The notes below the pieces were generated by a model. It worked only from the letters and a program-made list of their open reading frames with translations. It was not told the DNA's origin and made no database searches. Shown here piece after piece: positions 49,821 through 61,739 of a DNA stretch of 64,000 bases. Numbering within the stretch: the first letter of the stretch is position 1; each line of letters opens with the position of its first letter. The translations under genes and the position numbers were made by a program. The DNA is from Stomorhina lunata (taxonomy: Eukaryota; Arthropoda; Insecta; Diptera; Rhiniidae): the NCBI GenBank assembly GCA_933228675.1, contig OW121744.1, positions 17,937,978 through 18,001,977 on the forward strand, written 5' to 3'.

Positions 49821-50709
49821 AATTTCCTTCGGCAAGTCCTCAAAAACATGTAATGGCCAGTGCAAATTATAGTAACTCGAAAACTGTTTAACCGATTTTA
49901 AAGATATGTAGCTTATTGGAAATCTCATTGTGTTTGCCCTAAGGACCAGGATCCACTTTTTTGCAAAAGGGGGAATAAATAGCTTTAATTTTGCAAAAAC
50001 TGAAAATTTGACAATTTTTTTCGATTTAAACGCTATTTTTCAGATTTGGGGCCTATGCGCTACGTGTTGACGTTGTCCAATTCGACTAAAATTTTGTGGG
50101 TGGAAGTTTCTCACCAAATCTCACAATAATCCGACATGTACCCCTTGAAATTGGAAAATTTATTTTTTTCATACATTTGAAAACCCGCTATAATGCGTAT
50201 ATCAAGCAAAAATTTTGTGAAAATGAGCGAATTCACTAAATTGTGAATAAATTCGAAAAAAATCAATCGATTTTTATGGTCGATATCTCATTTTGTTGCT
50301 ATTATATGTCGCTCTGCGATAAAATAATAAATCTGGAAGTTTTTTGCCGTTTTCAATTTTTCATGATTTTTTTAAAACGAAAATTTTCGCCAATTTTACG
50401 TAAAAAATATTTTTTTTTTCTTAAGTTTTTTATTATAACTCCGATACTATTGATCCGATTGAAACGCGATATATAGACGAATTAAAGGCTATGTAAATCT
50501 TAATTTTTCTGATTTTATTTTATTAAAATCGGACTAGTAGTTTTTGAGTTATCATTAATTATTTGAAGAAACGTCTAAAAAAAAAATTGCAATTCAAAAA
50601 AAAAAAAAATTCTTTTAAAAATCTTGCCATAGAATTTAAAAATTTTACCATTTTTGTACTAAGGTAGCCATGATACATCAAATGTATATAGTGGTTACTC
50701 GAGCACATT
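49821..50709 (-). repeat. Right arm of the long inverted repeat
   Basis: Inverted partner of 47999-48885, starting at AATTTCCTTCGGCAAG and ending near GAGCACATTT. Divergence between the arms by eye is on the order of several percent plus indels in the poly-A/T tracts, so the element is not newly inserted. The plus-strand 77-codon frame at 50243-50476 is the mirror of the left-arm frame. Confidence 0.88.
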
Positions 50710-51160
50710 TTTGCTGTTGACCAGTGTAATCTATACATTTATAAATATTATCATTATTACTAACAACGAGTCATTTGGCTTTAACCTCAATTTGTTATTT
50801 TATAATTCCAACATTGACGATAATGTTTTGCGAAAGTAAAATTTATATAAATGATGGCAATTTGTCATTAAAAAAAAACATTTTTCTATTGTTAAAATTT
50901 AAAGTTAAGCAATCTTATTTCAACATTTATGGAAGTGCTTTATTCGAGAATTAACATTTAAATTGAGTTTGAATGAGACAACTGTAATTGAGGTTTAAGT
51001 GAGTGATAGATTTATGAGTGATAACCAAAATTCTTGTTTAATTTTTAGTCGAGGCAGTTGAAATGAAAACTGTGCAGCAAAGAGATAAGTGTCAAATGCA
51101 AAAATATAAAAATTGATTTCTAAATTTAGATTTAATAACAATTTTGATGTGTAAATATAT
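50710..51160. other. Unique spacer
   Basis: No gene or repeat is visible in about 450 bp. Confidence 0.5.
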
Positions 51161-51416
51161 CTGTGGCAATATGGAAGAATAGCTTAAGTCGAAAATTTAA
51201 GTTTTGAGATATTATCAATTTTGTGTAATTTTTCTTCTGCTTGATTTCTGTGAATAATTTATGAATTAATATATTTGTAACATGTTTATTAGTAAAGAAG
51301 GATGAATATTTAAAAAATATATTGTTAAATTCAAAAGATTTCGCGTTTTTTCTACTTAAGCTCTTTTTCGAAACTGAAATTTGCCTTGAATTTCAAGCGG
51401 TTCTCTTTAAATCAAA

Positions 51417-51500
51417 AGTTATATTATAGTTTTATGTAAAAGTTATATTATAGTTTTTATTACAGTAATAAATAAAGTTATATTATAGTTTTATGTAAAT
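51417..51500 (+). repeat. Short tandem repeat of a 23-bp unit
   Basis: GTTATATTATAGTTTTATG or a close variant occurs three times (about 51418, 51444 and 51477), separated by AAAA or a short spacer. Confidence 0.75.
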
Positions 51501-51679
51501 AGTACCTGGTTGACCGAGCCTTGTTTGGAGCTTTATGATAAGCATTTTGAGGAAAATTTTAAAGTTTTTATATATTTTATATTATAAAGTGCTAAAATAA
51601 ATTTAGAGGAAAGACATTGTAGAAATATTCAGTTAATTTTGAATTATTTGATTTATTTTGTCCGACCAACACATAGTTT

Positions 51680-52455
51680 GCATAGTTTACAGTTTAACTC
51701 ATTTCGAATAATTTTGGAAATTATTCATATCAACAGAAACCTCCGTCGACTCATGCGCAACAGCTTTGCTAAAGATTATAGTCTGATCAAATGCACAGTT
51801 TACGATTTAGTTCATTTTGAGTATTTTGCAGTGGCGCCACCTGAAGTTGTTCATACCAAATAAGAAACCTTTGTCTGCTTATTCGTAACAACTTTGCTTA
51901 TGATTATAACATGATCAAATGCACAGTTTACGATTTTATTCACTTTGAGTAATTTTCTGTGGCGCCACCTGTCGGACTTTGCTCATTCCAATTCATAAAC
52001 CTTCTTCGGCTTATCCGTAACAACTTTGCTGAAGATTATAGCATGATTAAATGTACAGCATACGATTAAATTGACTTTGAGTAAATTTCAGTGGCGCCAC
52101 CTGTCAAATTTTCTTCATACCAACTAAGAAACCTTCGTCGGCTCATGTGCAACAACTTTGCTAAAGATTTTAGCATGATTTAATGTACAGATTACGATTA
52201 AATTGACTTTGAGTAAGATTCTGTAGTGCCACCTGTCGGAAATTATTCATACCAACTAAAAAGCCTTCGTCGGCTCATGCGCTACAACTTTGCTAAAGAT
52301 GATAGCATGATCAAATGTACAGTTTACGATTTAATTAATTTTTAGTAATTTTCAGTGGCGCCATCTGTCGGAAATTAAAAGATGTTGCCGGCTTATCCGC
52401 AACATCTTCGCTAAAGAGCATAATATGATCAAATTCACAGTTTACTATTCTATAA
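51680..52455 (+). repeat. 132-bp tandem array with a GTGGCGCCACCTG motif
   Basis: Five to six diverged units are present. GTGGCGCCACCTG or a close variant occurs at 51831, 51959, 52091, 52223 and 52355, at spacings of 128, 132, 132 and 132 bp. Other shared parts are CTTCGTCGGCTCATGCGC, AACTTTGCTAAAGAT and ATGATCAAATG.ACAGTTTAC. The 74-codon frame at 51639-51863 is a by-product. The array directly precedes the body of dispersed repeat copy 2. Such internal minisatellites are common in non-autonomous fly elements. Confidence 0.92.
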
Positions 52456-53112
52456 AGAACATACATACAGACAAACATTCATTTGTTTAAAATAATACTA
52501 ATTTTTCCCCCTTTTTATTCCCTAATTTCTAAAAGTTCCATATGTATATTTGGTACTTTTTTGGTGCCAATTGAATTCGGTACATTTTTTAAAACGCATT
52601 TAACATAATGTATAATGTTCCTATTGATATTACTTTGGAGATGTTAAGTTATCATTTTATCCCTTTTTTACCCATTTTGGCTCCAAAATCAAAAAAGTAC
52701 CAAATACGTGTTTCATGTTTTTTTTACATCTATTGATTGCAGTACCAAGTTTCTTTCTATATTCTTTAGTTTAAAATATAAGAGTGGGTTAAAAAGGTGC
52801 CAAAAAAACTATTTTCACCCTTTTTTACCCCCTATCGGAGATAGTTTCAAAAAAGTACCAAACACCTGTCCGCTTATTTTCATAGCTGTTTAAAACGTAA
52901 TTTTAATTTTGTTTCTATACCTATTACTTTAGGAGATATAGTGTTTTCGATTTTTTCCCCTTCTTACCCGTTTTTACCCTCTTAGAGGTAAAAGTTCCAA
53001 AAGTCCCTTCTTCTTCGACCTATACATCAAAAAAGATACCCACTGTCCAAATTTTATCAAAATCGTTAGAGCCGTTTTCGAGATAGCCATTGCTCGTTTA
53101 AGAATATAAGAT
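52456..53112 (+). mobile_element. Dispersed repeat, copy 2 (more complete)
   Basis: 52694-53112 matches 1-520 except for the AT insertion. The left continuation, 52456-52693, contains a degenerate version of the same TTACTTT(A/G)GGAGAT ... TTTTACCC module found at 52925-52985, so the body itself seems to be two diverged tandem halves. Its right end is defined by loss of identity after ATATAAGAT. The 61-codon frame at 52708-52893 is shared with copy 1 but not protein-like. Confidence 0.8.
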
Positions 53113-53430
53113 AAGTTGCTTGAAAATAATGATTTTATTTTTTAAGGTCAACATTTATACAGCTTAAATGAACTTAAGCAAAATTGTTTATATGACGAAA
53201 GAAAAATATGAATATGTACAAAAAAATATGTGTACATAAGTTGTTTTGATCAATTCATTATTGATTCAAAACACTTAAGCTAAAAAGTAAACGTACATAA
53301 AATTGACAAAAACTCGATTTTTTTAATACGGACTAAGCTCATTTAAGCGCCTTGGCTTCTGTAATGCAATAAACGCCTAAACTCAATTCTCTCTTATGTC
53401 GACTTAAGCTACTCTTCCATATTGCCACAG

Positions 53431-54178
53431 TGAAAGTGGTTTAATATTTTCAATAGTTACCAACCAGTAACCAATATTTGGACATAGCTACCATATAATC
53501 ATGATCCCCATCCCGAAACCACTTTTTATATTTTCAATCAGATAATTTCATTTCGTGAATAAGTTCAACAATTTTCCATTGATTTAGTGAATTGAATTTT
53601 GTAGTTATTATTTGGATTGTATGCCTGTATGACCACACTCCAAACTATTTATCAAGTAGATAAAATCTACAGATAATATTTTATTTAACAAAAATGGAAA
53701 TATTTTTAAAGTTTAGAAAAAAAAATCCTACTTTTAAAATATATTTTTATATGTTTCGACTGGGTCTTACAAAATATGAAGTTTTGACATGAGTTTCATC
53801 TCTTGAATATATTAAAAAATGTGGGCGTTGCAAATATTTGACATAGGCAGGTGATGTAGAAATCTGAAATGAAATAAAACGTTTGTTATAGAAAATTTAT
53901 GATATAATTTTTTTTTTATTTTATATAAACGAAAAATAAACTTATGACAACCTTATAAACCAAATTTTCCATACAAAATTCCTACAATTTTATTATGCTT
54001 TTATCAATATTAAAAATGTTTGTAAAAAAAATTCTTTGGAAAATTTTCTTTGAAAAATTTATTTTCAAAAATTTTCTAACTGCTGTATTTTTTTTTTATA
54101 TAGTTATAGATGGATGAAAATATAGCAAGGTTTTTTTTTAAATTAACATTAAAATTTACTTGAATTAAATGATAATCT
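53431..54178. other. Unique spacer
   Basis: No gene is recognised. AT-rich toward the right, with a few isolated satellite-like AAAATTTTCTTTGAAAAATT stretches near 54034-54075. Confidence 0.5.
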
Positions 54179-54286
54179 TCTGGCATTGTAATTAAAAATG
54201 ACTTATGGCATATGACCTACCTTGTCTATATTATATTCGACAAGGTAGGTCATATGCCATAAATCATTTTTAATTTTAATGCCAGA
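54179..54286. repeat. 108-bp near-perfect hairpin (48-bp arms, 12-bp loop)
   Basis: The left arm 54179-54226 and right arm 54239-54286 pair with three mismatches in 48 positions. The loop is TATATTATATTC. Inner arm sequence is ATATGACCTACCTTGTC and outer is TCTGGCATT. If transcribed it would form a long stem like a hairpin RNA or miRNA precursor. As DNA it is also what a short palindromic MITE or an inverted duplication looks like. No promoter is evident. It ends a few bases before array S8. Confidence 0.9.
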
Positions 54287-54289
54287 ATT

Positions 54290-57200
54290 TTTGATGACAA
54301 TTGCCAAGATCCAAAAATGTTTCTACATAAAACAAAATTTATTTCGAAAATTTTTCTATATAGAAAAAATTTTATTTCGAAAATTTTTTTTCAGAAAAAA
54401 TTTTGCTTTGAAAATTTTTCTACATAGAAACATTTTTTTTTTCAAAATTTTTTATAGAAAAAATGTTATTTCCAAAATTTTTCCATAAAAAAATAAAATT
54501 TTTTCCATAGAAAAAATGTTATTTTGAAAATTTTTGTATAGAAAAAATGTTGTTTTAAAATTGTTTCTATAGAAAAAATGTTGTTTTGAAAATTTTTGTT
54601 TAAAATTTTTTCTGTAGAAAAAATTTTATTTCCAAAAATTTTATATACAAGAAATTTTATTTCGAAAAATTTTGTATAGAGAAACCTTTTTTTTTAATTT
54701 TTCCATAGAAAAATTTTTGTATAGAAAAAATTTTATTTCGAAAATTTTTCTATGGAAAAAATTTTATTTTGAAAAATTTTCAATAGAAAAATATTTATCT
54801 TGAAAAATTTTCAATAGAAAAATATTTATTCTGAAAAAAATTTCTGTAGAAAATATTTTTTTGATAAAGTATTATTTCGAAAAATTTTCTATAGAAAATT
54901 TTTCTGGAAAAAATTTATTTCGAAAATTTTTTTGTAGCAAAAAATTTATTTTGAAATTTTTTTTTAGAAAAAAATTTAATTTGGAAAATTTTTTTATAGA
55001 AAAAATTTAATTTCGTAATTTTTTTTGTAGAAATTTTTCTTTAGAAAAAATTTTGATTTTGAAGATTTTTCTGTAGAAAAATTTTATTTTGGAAAAAATT
55101 TTAAAGAAAAAATTTTTCTTCGAAAATTTTTAATAGAAAAAAATTTTATTTCGAAAATATTTCTATAGAAAAAAAATTATTTCCAAAATCTTTCTGTAGA
55201 AAAAATTTTATTTCGAAAATTTTTCTGTGGAAAAAATTTTATTTCGAAAATTTTTCTGTGGAAAAAATTTTGTTTAAAAAATGTTTCTATTGAAAAATTT
55301 TATTTTGAAAATTTTCCATAGAAAAATTTTATTTCAAAAAATTTCATAGAAAAAATTGTATTGTGAAAGTTTTCTAGAGAAAAAATTTATTTTGAAAATA
55401 TTTCTATAGAAAAAATTTTATTTATTTGGAAAAAAAAAACTTATATAGAAAATATAATTTTATATAAAAAGTTTTTATTAAGAAAAAGTTTATTTTGAAA
55501 AATATTCAATTGAAAAAATTTTATTTATTTCGAAAAAAATAATATTTAGAATAAATATATTTTATTTCAAACATTTTTCTGTAGAAAAAAATTTATTTCG
55601 TAAATTTTTCTATAGATACGATTTTATTTCAAAAAACTTTCTATACAAAAAATTTTGTTTTGAACATTTTTCCATAGAATTCAAAATTTAATTTCGGTTA
55701 TTTTTCTGTAGAAAATGTTTTATTTCTAAAAAATTTTCTATAGAAGAAATTTTATTTCAAAAAATTTTGTAAAGAAAAGATTTCATTATTAAAATTTTTC
55801 CATAAAAAAAATTTTATTTCGAATTTTTTTCAAAAATGTTGCTATAGAAAAAATTTTATTTCGAAAACATCTTTTTTTTTAATTTTTGCATAGAAGTAAT
55901 TTTATTTTGAAAATTTTTCCATACAAAAAATTAAGTTTCGAAAATGTTTCTATAAAACAAATTTAATTTTTAAAAGTTTCTTGTAGAAAGAATTTTATTT
56001 CGAAAATTTTTCTGTAAAAAAAAAAATGATTTCGAAAAAGTTTCTATACAAAAATTTTATTTCGAAAATTTTTCTAAAAAAATAATTTATTTCAAAAATT
56101 ATTCTGTTGAAAAATGTACAAAGAAAAAAATTAATTTAGAAAATTTTCCATAGAAACAGATGAATTTCGAAAATTTGTCTATAGAAAAAATTTTATTGAC
56201 TTCGAAAAATTTCTTTCGAAAAAAATTTATTTAGAAAATATTTTATTACAGAAATTTAAAAAAAATTCAATTAAAAAAATTTTTACTTCGAAATTTTTTT
56301 TTCTAAAAATTGGAAAATATTTTATTTCGAAATTTTCCATAGAAAATTTTCCATAATAAATTTTATTTCGAAAATTTTTCATAGAAAAAAGAAGAAATTT
56401 TTATTTCGTAAAATTAAGAAAAAATTTTATTTCAAAAATTTTTCCATAGAAAAAATTTTATTTTGAAATTTTTTCAAAAATTTTACTTCGAAAAATTTTT
56501 GTATAGAAAAAATTTTATTTTGAAAAATTTTCCATACAAAAAATTATATTTCGAAAATTTTTCTATAGAACAAATTTAATTTTGAAAAGTTTTTTTTTGG
56601 AAGATATTTTATTCCAAAAAATTTTCTTGAGAAAAAAATTTATTTAAAAAAATTTTCTGTAGAAAAAATTGTGTTTTTTTCTATAGAAAAAAGAAATTTT
56701 TATTTCGTAAAATTAAGAAAAAATTTTAATTTACAAATTTTTCAATATCAAAAATTTTTTTTCAAAAATTTTTCCATAGAAAAAATTTTATCTTGAAATT
56801 TTTCCAAAAATTTTGCTTCTTGTATAGAAAAAATTTTATTTTGAAAAATTTTCCATACAAAAAATTAAATTTCTTAAATTTTTCTATAGAACAAATTTAA
56901 TTTGAAGTTCTTTTTTTTAAAAAAATTATTTTTAAAAATTTTCTGTAGAAAAAATTTATTTTAAAAAATTTTCTGTAGAAAAAATTTTATTTTGAACATT
57001 TTTTTATAGAAAAAATTTAATTTTGAAAATTTTTGTATAGAAAAAATTTTACTTTAAAAACTTTTCTGTAGAAAAAATTTAGTTTCAAAAAATTTTGTAC
57101 AGAAAAAATTTATAAAACATTTTTTTTTATAGAAAAAATTTTATTTCAAAAATTTTTTTGTCGAAAAAATTTATTGTTGTAAATTTTCTTGAAAAATTTT

Positions 57201-57620
57201 ATTTTGAAAAATTTTCCATAGGAAAAATTTAATTTCGAAAATTTTTCTATTGAAAAAAAAAATTGTTTTGAAAATTCGATATAATTCGATATAATTTTTT
57301 TTTTTATAGAAAAATTGTATGTCGAAAATTATTGTATAGAAGAAATTTTATTTCGAAAAATTTTGTGTAGAAACAATTTTATTTCGAAAATTATTCCATA
57401 GAAAAAATGTATTTCCAAAAATTTTCTATAGCAGAAATTTTATTTAGAAATAAAGTTTATTTTGAAAATATTTCGATCCAAAAAAATTTCTTTCGAAAAA
57501 TTTCGTATAGAAAAAAAATTTTAAAATTTTTCTTTAATTTTTTTTCAAATTTTTTAAAATGTAAATACAAATTTTTCAATAAAAAAGTTTTATTTCGAAA
57601 ATTCTATATCCAACATTTTT
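54290..57620 (+). repeat. 31-bp AT-rich satellite array S8
   Basis: Roughly 105 degenerate copies of a 31-bp monomer are present: ATTTCGAAAATTTTTCT followed by ATAGAAAAAATTTT. It differs from the other arrays by the TTATTTCG half. A local duplication around ATAGAAAAAAGAAATTTTTA/TTTCGTAAAATTAAGAAAAA occurs at about 56385 and 56690. Frames at 54279-54488 and 57407-57637 are repeat translations. Confidence 0.94.
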
Positions 57621-58684
57621 ATATCGTCTTAAGATAAAAGGCCGAACTAAAATAATACTCCTAAACGATTTTAGGGATTTTAATTTAAGTAAATATCTAA
57701 GATTTAAAAATTTTAAGATTGTCAAAATTAAAATTTTTTAACTTTTTGGTTTTTTATCTCTTCTTTGTTTTAAATAAAACTTTTTATGAAATTTATACCT
57801 ATTAAATTTTGTATATATTTAAAATTTATTAAAGAAAAGTTTCTTGGAAAATTATGATATTAGACACATGAATTTTCTAAAACTAAATCCCTTTTCAACA
57901 CACATTAGCTAATAAATTTCCCAGGTATTTTAACTGTAGTTTTATATAAGTTTCCACATCCCCCCTACACTTTCAATGCAAAAACAAAAAACTTAGATAA
58001 AGTTAAGAACAAACACCAGCCAAATCTCCTGCGATAAACATTTGTGGTTTCTTGATATATTTTGCAATTATCGTTAATAGAAGATTTTGTACATAAACAA
58101 AAAGTTTGGAAACTTAGCAAATACACGAACTGAACCATGCCCCCAATATACCAGAGTAATATTAAAGTTCTTATATTCTGCCAAAACGCCAAAGAACCAA
58201 CAATGAAGAAGACACATCAAAATTGAGCCAATGAATGAGGGACAACATAAATATTAGGGGGTAAAAAAAGAGAATAAAATATTTAATGAAAATCTCCAGA
58301 AAAAAAAAACGGTAATTGAAAAGTGACAGTAAAAGAATAAAGGAAATAAAATAAAATTACATATGTATATGAATGTCGTATATCGTATTCCATAAAATCA
58401 ATAATACATTAATACTTGTAAATGGGTAAATCTATGTGAAAGGGGACAAAAATCAATTCTATCCAATCGAGTCACGCTTACGATATCGCTCGAATACTCA
58501 GCCTTTTAAGCAAAAATTGTGTAACATATCTTAGGGATTTTCAAAATAATTTATTTTCCAAAAAGTTTAATAAAATTTGATAACTAAATATATCCGTTTT
58601 TTTGTCAAAACATTAAAGTTTAAATTAAACTATTTTACTATAGGGGAACTTTGGACATATAACTTATACTGTAGTAAACCTTAT
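57621..58684. other. Unique spacer of about 1.1 kb
   Basis: No gene is recognised. A 75-codon minus-strand frame at 57965-58192 has two hydrophobic stretches and five cysteines but no recognisable family and no supporting signal. A 61-codon frame at 58577-58762 runs into repeat sequence. Confidence 0.45.
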
Positions 58685-58752
58685 TTATCTATCTTCTATT
58701 TTCTATCTTCTTCTTCTGTCTATCTTCTTCTTCGTCTATCTTCTTCTTCTAT
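58685..58752 (+). repeat. Polypyrimidine microsatellite (CTATCTTCTTCTTC)
   Basis: Imperfect repeats of CTATCTTCTTCTTC form a one-strand pyrimidine tract immediately before the tandem array. Confidence 0.85.
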
Positions 58753-61480
58753 ATATCTATAAAAAAATGTTCGCGTCTGTTTGTATGTTGTTTGTTGGGA
58801 AGGATCTCCAAAACTAGCCGACCGATTTTTCTGAAATTTTGACTATAGGCCCCACCGGTGGTGACTATAGGCCCCACCGAAATCTCAAGTGGGCGTGACC
58901 CCTCCCGTATAACTCATATATTAAAAATGACAAATGTTGGCTACAGAGAGGCCCGATTTTTCTGAAATTTTGACAGTATGATAAGGTGTGACCGGTGGTA
59001 AAAATAGGTTATTTTTCGAAATTGTAAGTGGGCGTGCCCCTCCCATTAAGTCATATATTAAAAATGACAAATATGGATGACCCTGCGGACCAATTTTTCT
59101 GAAATTTTGACAGTATGGTAAGGTGTGACCAGTGTTTAAAATAGGCTAAGTTTTTTTTTCGAAATCTCAAGTGGGCGTGACCCCTCCCATATAGTCTATA
59201 TATCTATAAAAAAATGTCCTCGTCTGTTTGTTGTTTGTTGGGAAGGATCTCCAAAACTAGCAGACCGATTTTTCTGAAATTTTGACAGTGTGGTATAGTG
59301 GGGCCGGTGGTGACTATAGGCTAAATTTTTTTTCGAAATCTCAAGTGGGCGTGACCCCTCCGATATAGTCTATATATCTATAAAAAAAATGTCCGCGTCT
59401 GTTTGCATGTTGTTTGTTGGGAAGGATCTCCAAAACTAGCCGACCGATTTTTCTGAAATTTTGACAGTGTAGTATAGTGGGGCCGGTGGTGACTATAGGC
59501 TAAATTTTTTTTCGAAATCTCAAGTGGGCGTGACCCCTCCGATATAGTCTATATATCTATAAAAAAATGTCCGCGTCTGTTTGTATGTTGTTTGTTGGGA
59601 AGGATCTCCAAAACTAGCAGACCGATTTTTCTGAAATTTTGACAGTGTAGTATAGTGGGGCCGGTGGTGACTATAGGCTAAATTTTTTTTCGAAATCTCA
59701 AGTGGGCGTGACCCCTCCCATATAGTCTATATATCTATAAAAAAATGTCCGCGTCTGTTTGTATGTTGTTTGTTGGGAAGGATCTCCGAAACTAGCTGAC
59801 CGATTTTTCTGAAATTTTGACAGTGTGGTATAGTGGGGCCGGTGGTGACTATAGGCTAAATTTTTTTTCGAAATCTCAAGTGGGCGTGACCCCTCCCATA
59901 TAGTCTATATATCTATAAAAAAATGTCCGCGTCTGTTTGTTGTTTGTTGGGAAGGATCTCCGAAACTAGCTGACCGATTTTTCTGAAATTTTGACAGTGT
60001 AGTATGGTGGGGCCGGTGGGGACTATAGGCCCCACCGAAATCTCAAGTGGGCGTGACCCCTCCCATATAACTCATATATTAAAAATGACAAATATAGGCT
60101 ACCGAGAGGCCCGATTTTTCTGAAATTTTAACAGTATGTTAAGGTGTGACCGGTGGATAAAATAGGTCAGATTTTTTTTTAAATCTCAAGTGGGCGTGAC
60201 CCCTCCCATATAAGTCAAAAATTAAAAATGTCAAATATGAATGACCGACAATCCCGATTTTTCTGAAATTTTGACAGTATGGTAAGGTGTGACCGGTGGT
60301 AAAAATAGGTTATTTTTCGAAATTGTAAGTGGGCGTGCCCCTCCCATTAAGTCATATATTAAAAATGACAAATATGGATGACTCTGGGACCAATTTTTCT
60401 GAAATTTTGACAGTATGGTAAGGTGTGACCAGTGTTTAAAATAGGCTAAGTTTTTTTTTTGAATCTCAAGTGGGCGTGACCCCTCCCATATAAGTGAAAT
60501 ACTAAAAATGACAAATATGGATGATCCTGAGGACCGATTTTTCTAAAATTTTGACAGTATGATAAGGTGTGACCGGTGGTTAAAATAGGTAAGGTTTTTT
60601 TTCAGAAATCTCAAGTGGGCGTGACCCCTCTTATATAACTCATATATAAATAATGACAAACATAGATGACCGACCGGACCGATTTTTCTGAAATTTTGAC
60701 AGTATGTTAAGGTGTGACCGGTGGGTACAGTAGGTCAGGTTTTTTTTTGAAATCTCAAGTGGGTATGACCCCTCCCATATATATCAAATATTTAAAATGA
60801 CAAATATGGATGACCGAACTGACCGATTTTCCTAAAATTAAGACAGTATGGTAAGGTGTGACCGGTGGTTTAAATAGGCAGGGTTTTTTTCTGAAATCTC
60901 AAGTGGGCACTGACCCTCCCATATAACTCATATATTCAAAATATGGACAGAGTATGTTAAGATTTTAAAATAGGCAAAATTTTGTTGTAAATCATAAGTG
61001 GGCGTGACCCCTCCCACATAAGTCAAATATTCAAAATGACATACATGGATAACCCTTAGGATCCATTTTTCTGAAATTTTGACAGTATATTAAGGTGTGA
61101 CTGGCGGGTAAAATGGTCCAGGTTTTTTTTTTTTAATTTCAAGTGGGCGTGACCCCTCCCATATAAGTCAAATATTAAAAATGACAAATATGGATGAACG
61201 AGCCTACCGATTTTTGATTCATTTTTACAGTATATAAGGAGTTGACGGTGGGTAAAAAAGGCTATGTTTTTATTTTTGGAAATCTCAAATGGGCGTGACC
61301 CCTCCCATATAAGTCAACTATTAAAAATGACAAATATGGTGACCGATATTTCAGAAATTTTGATTGTGTATGTGTGAACGGTGGATAAAATAGGCTTAGT
61401 TTTTTTCTAATCTCAAGTGGGCGTGACCCCTCCCTCCCATATAAGTCAAATGTTAAAAATGGCAAATATGGATGATAAGA
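58753..61480 (+). repeat. Composite tandem array of 178-bp and 142-bp related units
   Basis: One unit type (about 178 bp) starts ATATCTATAAAAAAATGTCC, continues GTTTGTTGGGAAGGATCTCC and CCGATTTTTCTGAAATTTTG, and ends AAGTGGGCGTGACCCCTCC. It begins at 58753, 59200, 59374, 59553, 59731 and 59909. The second type (about 139-146 bp) lacks the ATGTCC...GGATCTCC leader and has AAAAATGACAAATATGGATG instead. It fills 58915-59180 and 60080-61480. Both share the CCGATTTTT and GTGGGCGTGACC parts. Divergence rises toward the right. The 89-codon minus-strand frame at 61262-61531 is a repeat translation. Confidence 0.93.
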
Positions 61481-61739
61481 TAAAGACGATTTAACCCAAT
61501 AAATTAAAGTTTTAAATGTGGATATTTTCATACTATAGGATAGTTTTTCGCTTTTTGAATTTTTCGAAAAAGTGGACCAACGCGAACCTGGGAATTGAAA
61601 AATTAGGATTTTTTTTTAAATTGTATATCTTGAGAACGGCTGGACCAATGAAGACAAGTTAGGATTCTACATTAAGAAATATTTACCATGCCCACTTTTA
61701 CTACATTCTTTTTTTGATTTATCTATAATAGGACAACGG

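Larger units (their letters stand above)
47999..50709. mobile_element. 2.7-kb DNA element with about 890-bp terminal inverted repeats
   Basis: 47999-48885 and 49821-50709 are inverted copies of each other along their whole length, with scattered mismatches and small indels. Examples are CTATATATCGCGTTTCAATC on the left against its complement near 50460-50480, and the CTTGCCGAAG and CTTCGGCAAG pair at the inner edges. The 935-bp centre holds a broken coding remnant and a 101-bp tandem duplication. Target duplications are not clear. Very long inverted termini around a short centre are typical of foldback-like or long-TIR DNA transposons. I do not assign a superfamily. Confidence 0.85.
51161..53430. 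mobile_element. 2.27-kb region bracketed by 30-bp inverted repeats
   Basis: CTGTGGCAATATGGAAGA at 51161, continuing to CTTAAGTC at 51190, matches the reverse complement of 53401-53430 at 29 of 30 positions. ACTTAAGC or close forms occur near both ends (51182, 51354, 53173, 53274, 53402), like subterminal repeats. No target duplication is evident. The dispersed repeat copy 2 and its 132-bp array lie inside, so this may be a DNA transposon that received a nested insertion, or one composite element. Confidence 0.6.

Noticed and set aside
48269..50476. Matching 64- and 77-codon frames in the two arms of the long inverted repeat as a conserved small protein
   Set aside because: They match because the arms are inverted copies of the same DNA. 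The composition is F/K/I-rich, and differences between the two do not look constrained.
61262..61531. 89-codon minus-strand frame with repeated LSFL.VDLYGRG-like segments as a gene
   Set aside because: It is the translation of two consecutive 142-bp tandem units.
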